DNA of 64,000 nt from Embleya sp040629175 (lineage in GTDB: Bacteria > Actinomycetota > Actinomycetes > Streptomycetales > Streptomycetaceae): assembly GCF_040629175.1 (NCBI RefSeq), contig NZ_JBEXUX010000003.1, positions 124,001 to 188,000 of the forward strand, written 5' to 3'. Below are positions 50,588 to 59,904 of this stretch, piece after piece; positions within the stretch are counted from its first letter, which is position 1, and each line of letters starts with the position of its first letter. The translations under genes and the position numbers were made by a program. The notes below the pieces were generated by a model that searched no databases, was not told the origin of the DNA, and saw only the letters and a program-made list of their open reading frames with translations.

Positions 50588-52480
50588 TCAGCCGAAGAAG
50601 GCCTTCACCACCGGTCCCGCCGCCGAGCCGCCGGACTTGCCCTTCTCCACCAGCACCGCGATCGCGACATCGTCCTTGAACGCGATCATCCAGCCGTGCG
50701 TGAGGGTCTCGCCCTTCTCGTCGAACTCGGCGGTGCCGGTCTTGGCACCGACGGTGCCCGGGATGCCCTGGAGCATCTTGCCCGAGCCGTTGGCCACCAC
50801 GCCCTGCATCAGCGCCTTGAGCTGACCGGCGATCGCCGGGTCCAGATCGTGCGAGGGCACCCGACCGGGCACGTCGTCCGGTGCGAGCACCGGCTGGTTG
50901 AACTTGCCGGAGGCGATCGTCGCCGCGACCGAGGCCATCACCAGCGGACTGGCCAACACCCGGCCCTGGCCGATCATCGACGCGGCCTTGTCGTTCTCGC
51001 TGTTGGCCGCGGGCACCGAGCCGTCGAAGGTCACCGTGCCGACGTCCCACTTGGCGCCGATCCCGAACTGATCGGCCGCCAGCTTGTTCAGCGTGTCGTT
51101 CTCGATCTTCGACCGGTTGCCGATGAACGCCGTGTTGCAGGACTGCGCGAAGTCGTCCTGGAAGAGCGCGTTGGGCATCGGCTGGAGACCGTCGTAGTTC
51201 TTGAAGGTCTGGCCGTTGACCACGAGCGTGTTCTCGCACGGCACCTTGTCGGTCGGCTTGAGGCCGGCCCGCAGCAGCGCCCCGGAGGACACGGTCTTGA
51301 AGGTCGAGCCCGGTGGGTACCGACCGGTGAAGGCACGATTGTCGCCGTTGGCGGGGGTGTTCGCGGCGGCCGAGATGCCTCCGGTCTTGGCGTCGATCAC
51401 CACGATCGAGGCGTTGTTGCCGCCGGTGACCGCCTTGAGCGCCTCCTCGGCCCGCTTCTGCGTGTTCGGGTCCAGGGTGGTCTTCAGCGGCTCGGACGGC
51501 TTGCCCTTGACATCGACCAGCGTGGTCTTCTCCGAGCCGGCGGCGTCCACGATGCTGATCTTCAGCGCGGCGGTGCCGGCCAGCTTCTTCTCGTAGCGAT
51601 ACTGCAGACCGGAGGCGCCCACCGAGTCCGCGGAGGACGCGCTCGGGTCGGCGTTCTTGAGCAGGTCCGCGTTGTCGCCGGAGCCGACGGTGCCGACGAT
51701 CTGCTTCGCCACGTCGCTGGCCTGCTGGGTGCTCTCCTTGACCTGTATCCCGCCCAGACCGGCCAGCTTGAGCTGGCCGTTGCCGTCCCACTTCTCCTTG
51801 CGCAGGGTCACCAGAGGCAGCGACTGGTTCGGATCCGCGGCCGCGACCCGGGACTTGAGCTTGGCTATGTCCAGGTCGAACAGCGGGTCGGCGAGCGCGG
51901 CGTACAGCGCGTCCGGGTTGGTGATCTTGGCCGGCCACAGGGACAGCGCCACCACCGGCGTCGAGGTGGCCAGCGCCTTGCCCGAGCGGTCCAGGATCTC
52001 GCCGCGCTTGGGCAGCGTGCGGTCACGCTTGATCTTGCCGGTGTCGGCGAGTTGCGGGTGCACGATGGACTGTGTCCAGTGCACGGTGGTCTTGCCGTTC
52101 GCGGTGACCACCGGGACGGTCGACTCGATCTTGACCGGGTCGGTCACGCCCTTGAGGGTCAGCGTCGCGTTGTAGCTGAGTGTGGCGGGCGCGTTGTCCT
52201 TGCCCTTGGTGTACGTACCGGGCTTGTACTCGGCCTTGACGATGCCGAGCTGCTTGCCCGTGGTATCCAGTCCCTGCTGTGCCGTGGTGGGGTTGTCCGT
52301 GAAGGACGCGGCCTTCGGCAGATCGCCGCTCTGCCACGCGGTCAGGAAGTTCCTGGCCGTCGTCTCGGACGTGTCCTTCTTCTCGTCGCCGCCGCCGCTG
52401 CACGAGGTCAGCGCGGCCACCACGACAACGGACAACGCCAACGGCACGGCCGACGGGATCCGCCGCATCTTGCTGCCCAC
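50588..52480 (-). CDS. Lipoprotein penicillin-binding protein (MecA_N + transpeptidase)
   Basis: 630 aa from GTG at 52478-52480, which has GGGAGGA 5 bp before; a longer frame upstream has none. Residues 1-27 are a lipoprotein signal with LTSC lipobox (Cys27). An NTF2-like MecA_N domain (about 38-150, with RNFLTAWQSGDLPKAASFT) precedes a PBP dimer domain (LPKRGEILDRSGKALATS) and the transpeptidase: PPGSTFKT (Ser near 392), SCNTAF, and GAKTGTAEF near the end. It cross-links peptidoglycan outside the membrane; MecA_N relatives include low-affinity PBPs. A strong hairpin at 50398-50438 may end it. Confidence 0.93.
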   Translation of the reverse strand: MGSKMRRIPSAVPLALSVVVVAALTSCSGGGDEKKDTSETTARNFLTAWQSGDLPKAASFTDNPTTAQQGLDTTGKQLGIVKAEYKPGTYTKGKDNAPATLSYNATLTLKGVTDPVKIESTVPVVTANGKTTVHWTQSIVHPQLADTGKIKRDRTLPKRGEILDRSGKALATSTPVVALSLWPAKITNPDALYAALADPLFDLDIAKLKSRVAAADPNQSLPLVTLRKEKWDGNGQLKLAGLGGIQVKESTQQASDVAKQIVGTVGSGDNADLLKNADPSASSADSVGASGLQYRYEKKLAGTAALKISIVDAAGSEKTTLVDVKGKPSEPLKTTLDPNTQKRAEEALKAVTGGNNASIVVIDAKTGGISAAANTPANGDNRAFTGRYPPGSTFKTVSSGALLRAGLKPTDKVPCENTLVVNGQTFKNYDGLQPMPNALFQDDFAQSCNTAFIGNRSKIENDTLNKLAADQFGIGAKWDVGTVTFDGSVPAANSENDKAASMIGQGRVLASPLVMASVAATIASGKFNQPVLAPDDVPGRVPSHDLDPAIAGQLKALMQGVVANGSGKMLQGIPGTVGAKTGTAEFDEKGETLTHGWMIAFKDDVAIAVLVEKGKSGGSAAGPVVKAFFG

Positions 52481-52781
52481 CAGATTCCTCCCGAACGTCC
52501 ACGAACCCCCGGCAGCCCGCCGGAGGTCTTCGATCACGCTACCCGGACCGCCGGCGGGCGTCGGCCATCGGGCAGGCGTACGGCCGACTTGTGACCTGGT
52601 TGTTGAGGTGCCCGAAACACCCCGGGTGAGGGATCGCCCTCAACCCTGGGCGAACGGGAGCCGAATTCCCGGCGGGAGGAAACCGGTCTCCCACCCGGTG
52701 CGTCGGTAGGAGCATGAGGGTCCGCCGGGATGGGGACCCGCGTTGACCGTTGGCACCGTCGAGCAGGAGGAGAACGGGGCG

Positions 52782-53099
52782 ATGGGGACCACACGGATCG
52801 CCATACCGACACCACCGCGTTACGGGTGGCAGGAGGACGCGGCATGCAGGGGCCTGGACGCCGGGCTCTTCTTCGGTGACGACCAGGAGCGACCCGGCGA
52901 GCGCCGGGCCCGCGAGCGGGTCGCCAAGAAGGTCTGCATCTCCTGCCCGGTGCGGCGGCGCTGCCACGAGCACGCGATGTCGGTCCCGGAACGCCGAGGT
53001 GTGTGGGCGGGTCTGGGCGAGACCGAACGCGCCGCGCTGTTGCGCGAGCAGGAGCAGGAACACGAGCACGAGCGGGAGAAAACCACGACGGCGGCCTGA
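52782..53099 (+). CDS. WhiB-like iron-sulfur transcription factor
   Basis: 105 aa from ATG at 52782, preceded by GGAGGAG. Cys22, Cys52, Cys55 and Cys61 give the C-x29-C-x2-C-x5-C pattern of the [4Fe-4S] centre (CRGLD, CISCPVRRRC). The GVWAGL turn and basic region (RERVAKK, RRRCHEH) follow, ending in a Gln/Glu/His-rich tail (EQEQEHEHEREK). Wbl proteins are restricted to Actinobacteria and bind sigma factors to control development or stress. The subfamily is not resolved; the tail and small size resemble WblE-like proteins. Confidence 0.95.
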   Translation: MGTTRIAIPTPPRYGWQEDAACRGLDAGLFFGDDQERPGERRARERVAKKVCISCPVRRRCHEHAMSVPERRGVWAGLGETERAALLREQEQEHEHEREKTTTAA

Positions 53100-53146
53100 C
53101 CGCGCCGGGGGCGATCGCCCCCGCGCCGGCGCGGCCCGGTTCGGGC

Positions 53147-53722
53147 TCAGGCCGGCAGGTCGTCCTCGGTGAGCAGGCCACGCACGTCGAGTCGGGCCCG
53201 CACGTGCGGCGCGCACGCGTCCACCACGACCGCCGCGCCGATCCAGTCGGCGCCGGCCTCGGTGACCATCCGCCGCACGGCGCTGGCCTGCGCGCCGGTC
53301 TCGATCCACTCGTCGACCAGGAGCACGCGATCGCCCGGGCGGAACAGCCGGCCGGGGACCACCAGGGTGAGGCCGCCGTCCTGGTATTCGGGTGGGGTGG
53401 CGGCGCGCAACATGGGGTCCTCGCCGGGCCGCCCCCCGTCGCCCACGATCCGTCGATCCTTGCGGATCTCGACGAAGCCGACGCCCAGGTGCAGCGCCGT
53501 GATCGGCCCCAGGACCAGACCTCGGGTCTCGATGCCGACGATCAGGGTGGGCCGCGCCTCCGCGTGCAGCGCGCCGAGTCCGGGACCGAGCATGGCCAAC
53601 ACCTCGGGGTCGTGCCACCAGCCGGACGCGTCGGCGAAGGTGCCCCACGGGGTCTCCCGCCAGGTGAACGCGTCCGCGAGTCGCCGCGCGATGGCTCCCA
53701 CGCTGCCCTGACGGCTCGTCAC
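53147..53722 (-). CDS. Phosphoribosyltransferase-family protein
   Basis: 191 aa from GTG at 53720-53722. Type I PRTase fold: the PRPP loop is RVLLVDEWIETGAQA (usual ED/D-T-GxT variant with DEWIETGAQ) at about residues 132-146, with LIVGIETRGLVLGPITALHLGVGFVEIRKD near 60-90. N-terminal DAFTWRETPWGTFADASGWW is unusual. It resembles adenine/xanthine PRTases but the substrate is not evident. It converges on the WhiB gene by a 47-bp gap. Confidence 0.85.
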   Translation of the reverse strand: MTSRQGSVGAIARRLADAFTWRETPWGTFADASGWWHDPEVLAMLGPGLGALHAEARPTLIVGIETRGLVLGPITALHLGVGFVEIRKDRRIVGDGGRPGEDPMLRAATPPEYQDGGLTLVVPGRLFRPGDRVLLVDEWIETGAQASAVRRMVTEAGADWIGAAVVVDACAPHVRARLDVRGLLTEDDLPA

Positions 53723-53876
53723 CTAGGCGCACCCCGTTCCGTTCCCGCACCGGCATGTCCGGATCTTCGACCGGACAGGCTACCGGTGCGGGTCGGCTCG
53801 GATCCGCGAACCCGCCCCGGGCGGCCCGCACTCGACCGCTAGCACCCGACGGCCGACCGAGCCACCGGACAACGCG

Positions 53877-54104
53877 TCAGTCGGCGCCGGGGCGGTCCAA
53901 CGGCTGCTCGACCAGTGCGAGCACCCGACTGGCCATGAACCGCGCGGTGCGCACCACGGTGCCCGTCCGGGTCAGTTCGCTCACCTCGACGACACCGCGG
54001 CGGACCGCGACATCCAGCCGGCGCCCCGCGCGCGTCGCGGTCATCTCGTAGGTCTTGGTGCTGTCGCCCGCGTCGACCACTATCTCGACCCGATCGCCCT
54101 TCAT
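53877..54104 (-). CDS. Small hypothetical protein
   Basis: 75 aa from ATG at 54102-54104 with GAAGGGGG upstream. The first two-thirds form alternating strands: VEIVVDAGDSTKTYEMTATRAG, RLDVAVRRGVVEVSELT; a helix ends it (RFMASRVLALVEQPLD). A small beta-sheet fold is likely; no family recognised. It is divergent from the Ser/Thr kinase with a 199-bp spacer carrying GTGTG-TCG-CACAC at 54233-54245. Confidence 0.6.
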   Translation of the reverse strand: MKGDRVEIVVDAGDSTKTYEMTATRAGRRLDVAVRRGVVEVSELTRTGTVVRTARFMASRVLALVEQPLDRPGAD

Positions 54105-54303
54105 ACGTGCCCCCTTCGACCGATTACCCCCATCTTCTCCCACAGGTCCGACATCGACCGTCTCCCCGATGCGGGTGGTCCGGCGCCGACTCCGGGGCGC
54201 CTTACCGCGCCGGGCACCGGCGTTCCTCTAACGTGTGTCGCACACAGGGGATTCGGGCACACGACACCCGGACGACGGCAACACGCGAGGGGATCGGGCA
54301 CAC

Positions 54304-56361
54304 ATGACGATGGTGCGGCTGCGACGGCAGGATCCGCGCATCGTCGGTTCGTATCGGTTGTTGCGTCGGCTCGGCGCCGGCGGCATGGGCGTGGTCTATC
54401 TCGGCGTGGACCGACACGGCAACCGGGTCGCGCTCAAGCTGATCCGCCAAGAGCTGGCCGGGAACCCGGAGTTCCGCTCCCGGTTCGCCCGCGAGGTGGA
54501 CGCCGCAAGGATGGTCCGCGGCAATCGCACGGCCGCCCTCGTGGACGCCGACGCGAGCGCCGACCGCCCCTGGCTGGCCACCGTCTACGTGCCCGGCCCC
54601 TCGCTGCAGCGCCGAGTCGGCGATCGCGGCCCGCTGGGCTGTCTGGACCTGGCCCGGGTCGGCTCGGCGGTGGCCGACGGCCTGGTGTCCGTACACGCGG
54701 TCGGCGTCGTGCACCGCGACGTGAAGCCGTCGAACATCCTGCTGTCCCCCGACGGGCCGCAGATCATCGACTTCGGCATCGCCTACGCGGACGGCGCGGG
54801 CACCCTGACGGTGACCGGAACCGCGGTCGGCTCACCGGGATTTCTGGCCCCGGAGCAGGTGCGCGGGCAGACCGTCACCCCGGCCACCGACATATTCGCG
54901 CTGGGCGTCACGCTGGCCTACGCGGGCCGCGGCGCACCGCCGTTCGGGTCGGGGCCGGTGGACGCGCTGCTGTACCGCGTCGTGCACGAGGAGCCGGATC
55001 TGGAGGGGGTGCCGGAGCAGGTGGTGCCGTTGATCTCGGCCTGCCTGTCCAAGGACCCCCGGATGCGACCGTCCGCCGAACAGGTACGCGAACGGCTGGC
55101 CGCGATCGCACGCCAACGCGAGGCCGAACGCGGCACCCCGAGCCGCGGATCGGCCGCGGCGGCGACCGCGTCCGGCTCGGCCCCGGTCGCCGCCGCGGGC
55201 CGGACCGACGGCGGCCGGACGGTTCCCACTCCGACGCGCGAGCGGGATCGGGACCGGGCCAGGCGTGAGGCGGCCCGCCGGGACGGTGCGCGGCGGGACG
55301 AGGACACCCGGCCCGAGCGCGCCGCGGCGAGCCGGGCCGAGTCGGGACGGGCGGAGGCCGGGCGGGTGCCGGTCGAGGGACGTTCGACGTCCCGCCCCGA
55401 GTCGGGCCGGCACGAGTCGACCCGACCCGACGGCGGGCGACCGGACCCGCGGGCGCACGAGGGGCGTGGGTCGGACGGCCGCGGCCACGAGGGACGTGGG
55501 CACGAGGGGCGCACGACGGAGGCCGGGCGGGCGGAGCCGGTGCGGCACGAGCCGGGTCGGGCCGACGCGGGGCGACCCGACGGCGGGCGACACGACGTCA
55601 CTCGCGGCGAACGCGGCGAACGCAACGAGCCGACGCGCGGTGCCACGCCGGACCGGCAGGAGCGTCCGGACCGCACCGACGCCAAACGCGCCGGCCGGGT
55701 CGATCACGGGCCGCGCTCGCGGGCGGGGAGCACCGCCGGCACCCCGCACCGACGCCGGCCCGAGGACCGACGGCGGTTGCTGATCCAGCAGTTGATCGTG
55801 TTCGTCGTGGTGACCGCGATCGCCGCGTTCGCCATCGCCGCGTTCCAGAACGACGACGGCGACGACAAGGACGACACCAAGACCTCGACGGTCGCCCAAC
55901 CCGCGCCGCCACCGCCGGGCCCGGGCGCGTTCCGGATCGGTCCGGCACACGGCTCCATCCCGATCGTCGGCTGGTCCGACCGCACCTACGCGGACCCTTC
56001 CGCCGGCGGCGCCACCGTCACCCTCACCGACGGCTCGGCGGTGGTCGGCAGTGACCGGGTCACCCTCGGCGACGTGGTCCCGGCGAGCCTGGACGGCGCG
56101 CCGGCCGTGATCGTGGTGCTCACCCGCTCCCCCGGGGCGGGCGGCCCGCCGACCCATCTGGTCGAGCTCTACCGGTTCGCCGACGGCACCCCGGTCGCGG
56201 TCGCGGCGCTGGCCACGGCCGCCGACCTGCAGGCGGTCGCCACCCGGTGGACGGTGGTGGACGGCGCGATCGTGCGCATCCAGTCCTACGTGGACGTCGC
56301 CGACGTGACGACCCGCTACGTGGTCGGCCCCGACGGCGTACTGGTCCCGGCCGGGGTCTGA
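54304..56361 (+). CDS. Membrane Ser/Thr protein kinase
   Basis: 685 aa from ATG at 54304 with GAGGGGATCGGG upstream. Residues 15-275 are a kinase domain: LGAGGMGVVYLG (ATP loop), VALKLI, VVHRDVKPSNILL (catalytic), IIDFGIAYADG (DFG) and SPGFLAPEQ. Residues about 280-490 are disordered, Arg/Gly/Asp/Glu/Ser-rich with repeated DGGR, GHEGR and RHE. A transmembrane helix lies at about 491-515 (LIVFVVVTAIAAFAIAAF). The last 170 residues are outside and Gly/Val/Thr-rich, without PASTA repeats. It signals to cytoplasmic targets from an extracellular sensor domain of unknown ligand. Confidence 0.94.
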   Translation: MTMVRLRRQDPRIVGSYRLLRRLGAGGMGVVYLGVDRHGNRVALKLIRQELAGNPEFRSRFAREVDAARMVRGNRTAALVDADASADRPWLATVYVPGPSLQRRVGDRGPLGCLDLARVGSAVADGLVSVHAVGVVHRDVKPSNILLSPDGPQIIDFGIAYADGAGTLTVTGTAVGSPGFLAPEQVRGQTVTPATDIFALGVTLAYAGRGAPPFGSGPVDALLYRVVHEEPDLEGVPEQVVPLISACLSKDPRMRPSAEQVRERLAAIARQREAERGTPSRGSAAAATASGSAPVAAAGRTDGGRTVPTPTRERDRDRARREAARRDGARRDEDTRPERAAASRAESGRAEAGRVPVEGRSTSRPESGRHESTRPDGGRPDPRAHEGRGSDGRGHEGRGHEGRTTEAGRAEPVRHEPGRADAGRPDGGRHDVTRGERGERNEPTRGATPDRQERPDRTDAKRAGRVDHGPRSRAGSTAGTPHRRRPEDRRRLLIQQLIVFVVVTAIAAFAIAAFQNDDGDDKDDTKTSTVAQPAPPPPGPGAFRIGPAHGSIPIVGWSDRTYADPSAGGATVTLTDGSAVVGSDRVTLGDVVPASLDGAPAVIVVLTRSPGAGGPPTHLVELYRFADGTPVAVAALATAADLQAVATRWTVVDGAIVRIQSYVDVADVTTRYVVGPDGVLVPAGV

Positions 56362-56480
56362 GCGGCAAGCCCGGAGGGAAAGCCCACCGGTCCCCGACCC
56401 GGCCGAACCCCACACCGGGCGAGGGCGGTTCCCCACTCGGGGCACGACAGGACAACGAGCGGGACGTAGCCACCCGACGC

Positions 56481-56522
56481 ACGAGGAGGGGCACCCGGCC
56501 GAAGCCGGGTGCCCCTCCTCGT
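56481..56522. terminator. 19-bp hairpin between kinase and DUF2637 genes
   Basis: ACGAGGAGGGGCACCCGGC and GCCGGGTGCCCCTCCTCGT are perfect inverted arms around a CGAA loop. It lies between two convergent genes (kinase stop at 56361, DUF2637 stop at 56563), an excellent bidirectional terminator. Confidence 0.85.
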
Positions 56523-56562
56523 GGCGATCACATCTCGTCGCGTCGGATCGCGCGGTCCGGGC

Positions 56563-57672
56563 TCAGCCGAACTGGCGCTCCAGGTCCTTCAGTTTGCGCT
56601 CCAGCGAGTCGAGCCGGGGCAACGTCATGGTGTCGTCCTCGGCGGTGAGGTCGATGACGTCGCGCCGCTCGCCACCGGTGCCGGCCGTCGCAGGGAGCTC
56701 GCTCGCTCGCGCGGAGGGGGCAAGAGCCGGACGGCCGGAAGGGTTGTTCGAGTCGGCTGAGCCGCCGTGGCCGGAAACGTCGTTTCCGGCTATAGCAGGC
56801 TCCGAGAGTGCTTCGGAGCCGCCACCTCCCGGCAGAGCAGCCATTTCCTGACGCGCGGCGCCGCGGCGGCCGAAGTGCCCGCCACCGCCCTCACCACGAC
56901 TGAGCGCCTTGAGCTGCGCCCGCTCCCGCTTGCCGTCGATCCGCCGACGCTCGCGATCGTCCTGCTTGGCCCGCTTGTCCTCGCGGACCTCCTCGACGGC
57001 CTCGTCGAGGGTGCGCACACCTTCGAGCAGCATGAGCGACCACGCGTTGAACGTCTCGTGCGGGGCACGCAACCAACGCACGATCCGGATCTGCGGCAAC
57101 GGACGTGGGACCAAGCCCTGTTCGCGCAACGCGGCCCGGCGGGTCTGCTTGAGCGCGCGGTCGAACAGGACGGCGGCGGAGAGCGACATACCGGCGAAGA
57201 ACTGCGGCGCACCGGCGTGCATGTCGCCACGCGGCGCGTGCACCCAGTTGAACCAGGCCGAGGCACCGGCGAACGTCCAGACGAGTATCCGCGAACCGAG
57301 CGCCGCGTCACCGTGGCTGGCCTCGCGCACGGCGAGCACGGAGCAGAACATCGCCGCACCGTCGAGCCCGAAGGGCACCAGGTATTCCCAGCCGTTGGCC
57401 AAGCCGAGGTTCTCCCGGCCGAAGCCGACCAGGCCGTGGAACGACAGGGCGGCCGCGACACCGGCACAGACGAACAGCAGGGTGTACGAGGCGACCCCGT
57501 ACATCAGTTCCTTGCGCCGCCGGCGGTCCTGCTCACGCTCCCAGTTGTCGGATCCTTCCCCGGTATCCGTCGCGTCGACCTTGCGGCGTCGGACGACCAG
57601 ATACGCCACAAGCGCCATAAGGGCGACCAGTTCCGCCAAGCCGACGAGGGCCCAGGCCAGGGGTACACCCAT
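56563..57672 (-). CDS. DUF2637 membrane protein
   Basis: 369 aa from ATG at 57670-57672; an in-frame TTG at 57679-57681 is equally possible, with a GAGG site. About 4-5 membrane helices are in the first half: PLAWALVGLAELVALMALVAYLV, ELMYGVASYTLLFVCAGVAAALSF, YLVPFGLDGAAMFCSVLAVREA, ILVWTFAGASAWFNWVH. Together with DALGSR/RGDMHAG this is DUF2637 (SpdB-like family). The C-terminal 190 residues are cytoplasmic, basic and disordered. DUF2637 proteins occur in Streptomyces mobile-element spread genes (SpdB) and on chromosomes. No transfer gene is nearby. Function unknown. Confidence 0.85.
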   Translation of the reverse strand: MGVPLAWALVGLAELVALMALVAYLVVRRRKVDATDTGEGSDNWEREQDRRRRKELMYGVASYTLLFVCAGVAAALSFHGLVGFGRENLGLANGWEYLVPFGLDGAAMFCSVLAVREASHGDAALGSRILVWTFAGASAWFNWVHAPRGDMHAGAPQFFAGMSLSAAVLFDRALKQTRRAALREQGLVPRPLPQIRIVRWLRAPHETFNAWSLMLLEGVRTLDEAVEEVREDKRAKQDDRERRRIDGKRERAQLKALSRGEGGGGHFGRRGAARQEMAALPGGGGSEALSEPAIAGNDVSGHGGSADSNNPSGRPALAPSARASELPATAGTGGERRDVIDLTAEDDTMTLPRLDSLERKLKDLERQFG

Positions 57673-58093
57673 GATCTCCAACGAGCTTTGCCTCGCTTCC
57701 CGTTCCTGATCCGATTGCGCGGCGTCCCATACTGGCGGAATTTCGCCTGGTGCGGGTCGAATCCACCGAATATCCCGCGTGTGGGTGACAGGACATTCCC
57801 CTGCACAACCACATTTTCGGCCGCCCGTGCGACCCCAACAGGCCACTGCGCCAATCGGGGCGACGCTCGACCGTACTGCACTTCCGCGCACACGCTAGTC
57901 CAAGATCACATTCGATCGAAATTGGCATGACACGATCGGCATGTCGTGGGAGAAATCAGGGAAGGTCTTGACGCCCATTTCCGATCGATCGGAAGAAACA
58001 TCTCAAGAAACGCAAGAAAGAGGGAAGCGGATCACTGCCAACCAATCGCGCAAACGCTCACTTTCGGGCGCGAATCAGGACGCGAACGATCGG
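57673..58093. promoter_or_regulatory. 421-bp divergent spacer with palindromes
   Basis: Region between two divergent genes (DUF2637 and the next entry). It contains TTCCGATCGATCGGAA, a perfect 16-bp palindrome at 57979-57994, and TTCGATCGAA at 57911-57920. Several more CGATCGG copies follow up to 58090. This stretch is less GC-rich than the rest of the window. A regulator-binding site with divergent promoters is likely; the binding protein is unknown. Confidence 0.5.
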
Positions 58094-58987
58094 ATGAAAC
58101 TGCACCGGACCTTCGCTTACCTGGACGGACGACCCTACACGCTGATCACCTTGCGACCGTCGACCACGACCCGGTTCGCCGTCAACCACTTCCACGACTC
58201 CTGGCACGTGCTCTCCGACCGGGCCGGCGCCCTGCTGTTCGCCCGGCTGTCGTGGGGCCTGGCCTACGGGCGGCACGAGAACACCGTCGTAGTCATCGAC
58301 CGGCGGTTCCTGGACCCGACCCCCTTCGAGGCGGAACCCTCGCTGCCCATCGTGCTGTTCGCGACCGAGCGCACGCCGTTCGGTGGCCGCGCCGCGCGCG
58401 ATCTGCGCCGGGTGTTGCCCACCCTGGGCACACCGACCGCCACCGTGCGTTGGCACACCCACGGGTTGACCACCGCACTGGCCGACCGCGCCGCCTGGCA
58501 GCGCAAGCACCCGGCGCCCCCGGTGAATCGGGAGCGCGAGCACCGGCACAAGCGCAAGCCGCACCACACCGTGCGCGACGGTCTGTTGGTACTGCCCGGA
58601 ACCACCGGGACGCTGCTGCACGACGCGGTGTCGATCGCGAGCCTGACGGTGTCCGGCAGGGCGCCGGTGGCCTACGAGTACCTGCACCGGTACGCGTTCC
58701 AGATCTTCCACGACTACCGACGCCGGGTCGGCGCGGCGCGCACCGCCCGCCGCGAAATCGAGGCACTGCCGGTGCCACCGGATCGGTTCACCGGTCGGGG
58801 CTACTACGCCGAGGACGCGGTCCGCCGGCACATCTGGGTGCGCGGCACCGAGATCCGCAAGGAACGCATGCGCGGCCGACGGGTCACGCGTCGGCCCGCG
58901 CTCTACCGGACCCACTCGATCAACGAGATCCAGCGATCGGGCAAGACCCCGTTCGAACGCCTGGCGAACATCCCCGTCGACGAATGA
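58094..58987 (+). CDS. Hypothetical basic protein, divergent from DUF2637
   Basis: 297 aa from ATG at 58094 with a weak AGGACG site; the frame is open 51 codons upstream to an ATG at 57941 that would overlap the palindrome. Visible blocks are LHRTFAYLDGRPYTLITL, HFHDSWHVLSDRAGALLFARLSWGLAYGR, VVVIDRRFLDP and YEYLHRYAFQIFHDYRRRVG. It is soluble, Arg/His-rich and contains a central Lys/His-rich patch (REHRHKRKPHH). It may be nucleic-acid-binding; the family was not recognised. It probably belongs to the same locus as the DUF2637 gene. Confidence 0.65.
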   Translation: MKLHRTFAYLDGRPYTLITLRPSTTTRFAVNHFHDSWHVLSDRAGALLFARLSWGLAYGRHENTVVVIDRRFLDPTPFEAEPSLPIVLFATERTPFGGRAARDLRRVLPTLGTPTATVRWHTHGLTTALADRAAWQRKHPAPPVNREREHRHKRKPHHTVRDGLLVLPGTTGTLLHDAVSIASLTVSGRAPVAYEYLHRYAFQIFHDYRRRVGAARTARREIEALPVPPDRFTGRGYYAEDAVRRHIWVRGTEIRKERMRGRRVTRRPALYRTHSINEIQRSGKTPFERLANIPVDE

Positions 58988-59035
58988 GCCCGCGACAGGC
59001 GCGCCGCCGACCCGTGCGCCCGGGGCCGCCGCGGC

Positions 59036-59833
59036 TCACCCGTAGCTCACCGCGTAGAAGGCGACCGCCGCCGCGGCACCCACATTGAGCGAGTCGACCC
59101 CGTGCGACATCGGGATCCGCACGAGTCGATCGGCCGCGGCGAGCGCCTTCGCGGTCAACCCGGGACCCTCGGCGCCGAGCATCAGCGCACACCGTTCCAG
59201 GTCGGCCGCCGGCAGTTCGTTCAGCGCGACCGACCCCGGCGCGGGAGTCAGCGCGAGCAGGGTCAGACCGGCCCCGCGCAGCGCGTCCAGCCCACCGGGC
59301 CACGGCTCCAGGCGGGCGTAGGGCACCGAGAAAACGGCACCCATCGAAACCTTGACCGAACGCCGATACAACGGATCCGCACAATCGGGCGACAACAACA
59401 CGGCGTCCATGCCCAGAGCCGCCGCACCGCGGAAGATCGCGCCCACGTTGGTGTGATCGTTGACGCCCTCCAGGACCGCGACCCGACGCGCCCCCGCCAC
59501 CACGTCGGCGGCCGCCGGCAGCGGCTTGCGGCCCATCGAGGCGAGCGCGCCACGATGTACCTGATAGCCCGTCACCCGCTCGACCACGTCCGGACTGCCC
59601 ACGTACACCGGCACGTCGGCGGTCTCGATCACCTCCGCCATGGTCTCGATCCAGCGCTGCGAGAGCAGCATCGAGCGCATCGGGTATCCCGCCGCCAACG
59701 CGCGGCGGATCACCTTCTCGCCCTCCGCCATGAACAGCCCCTCGGCCGGTTCGCGGCGGCGGCGCAATTCCACGTCGGTCAGGTCGGTGTAGTCGACGAG
59801 GCGCGCGTCGGCGGGGTCGTCGAGCATGATCAC
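59036..59833 (-). CDS. TrmH/SpoU-family RNA 2'-O-methyltransferase
   Basis: 265 aa from GTG at 59831-59833 (GTG at 59839 is an alternative). N-terminal L30e-like substrate-binding region (LFMAEGEKVIRRALAAGY). SPOUT motifs: EGVNDHTNVGAIFRGAAALG (motif 1, near 120), ALMLGAEGPGL (motif 2), and IPMSHGVDSLNVGAAAAVA (motif 3). These form the knotted AdoMet site. It methylates a ribose in rRNA or tRNA; the target is not defined. It is upstream of the DUF and converges on the orphan gene at 58 kb. Confidence 0.93.
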   Translation of the reverse strand: MIMLDDPADARLVDYTDLTDVELRRRREPAEGLFMAEGEKVIRRALAAGYPMRSMLLSQRWIETMAEVIETADVPVYVGSPDVVERVTGYQVHRGALASMGRKPLPAAADVVAGARRVAVLEGVNDHTNVGAIFRGAAALGMDAVLLSPDCADPLYRRSVKVSMGAVFSVPYARLEPWPGGLDALRGAGLTLLALTPAPGSVALNELPAADLERCALMLGAEGPGLTAKALAAADRLVRIPMSHGVDSLNVGAAAAVAFYAVSYG

Positions 59834-59904
59834 GGGCACCGCCCCAGTGTCCCAGCCGCGGCCCGGCCACCCGGGACCGCCCTCGGACCGCGGCCGGCTC
59901 GCGG

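Noticed and set aside
50588..52480. PBP as a beta-lactam resistance gene (mecA)
   Set aside because: The MecA_N domain is shared by many ordinary actinobacterial PBPs; resistance cannot be inferred.
56563..58987. Integrated conjugative element
   Set aside because: Only a DUF2637 protein suggests it; no integrase, FtsK-like transfer protein, replication gene or att repeats were seen.
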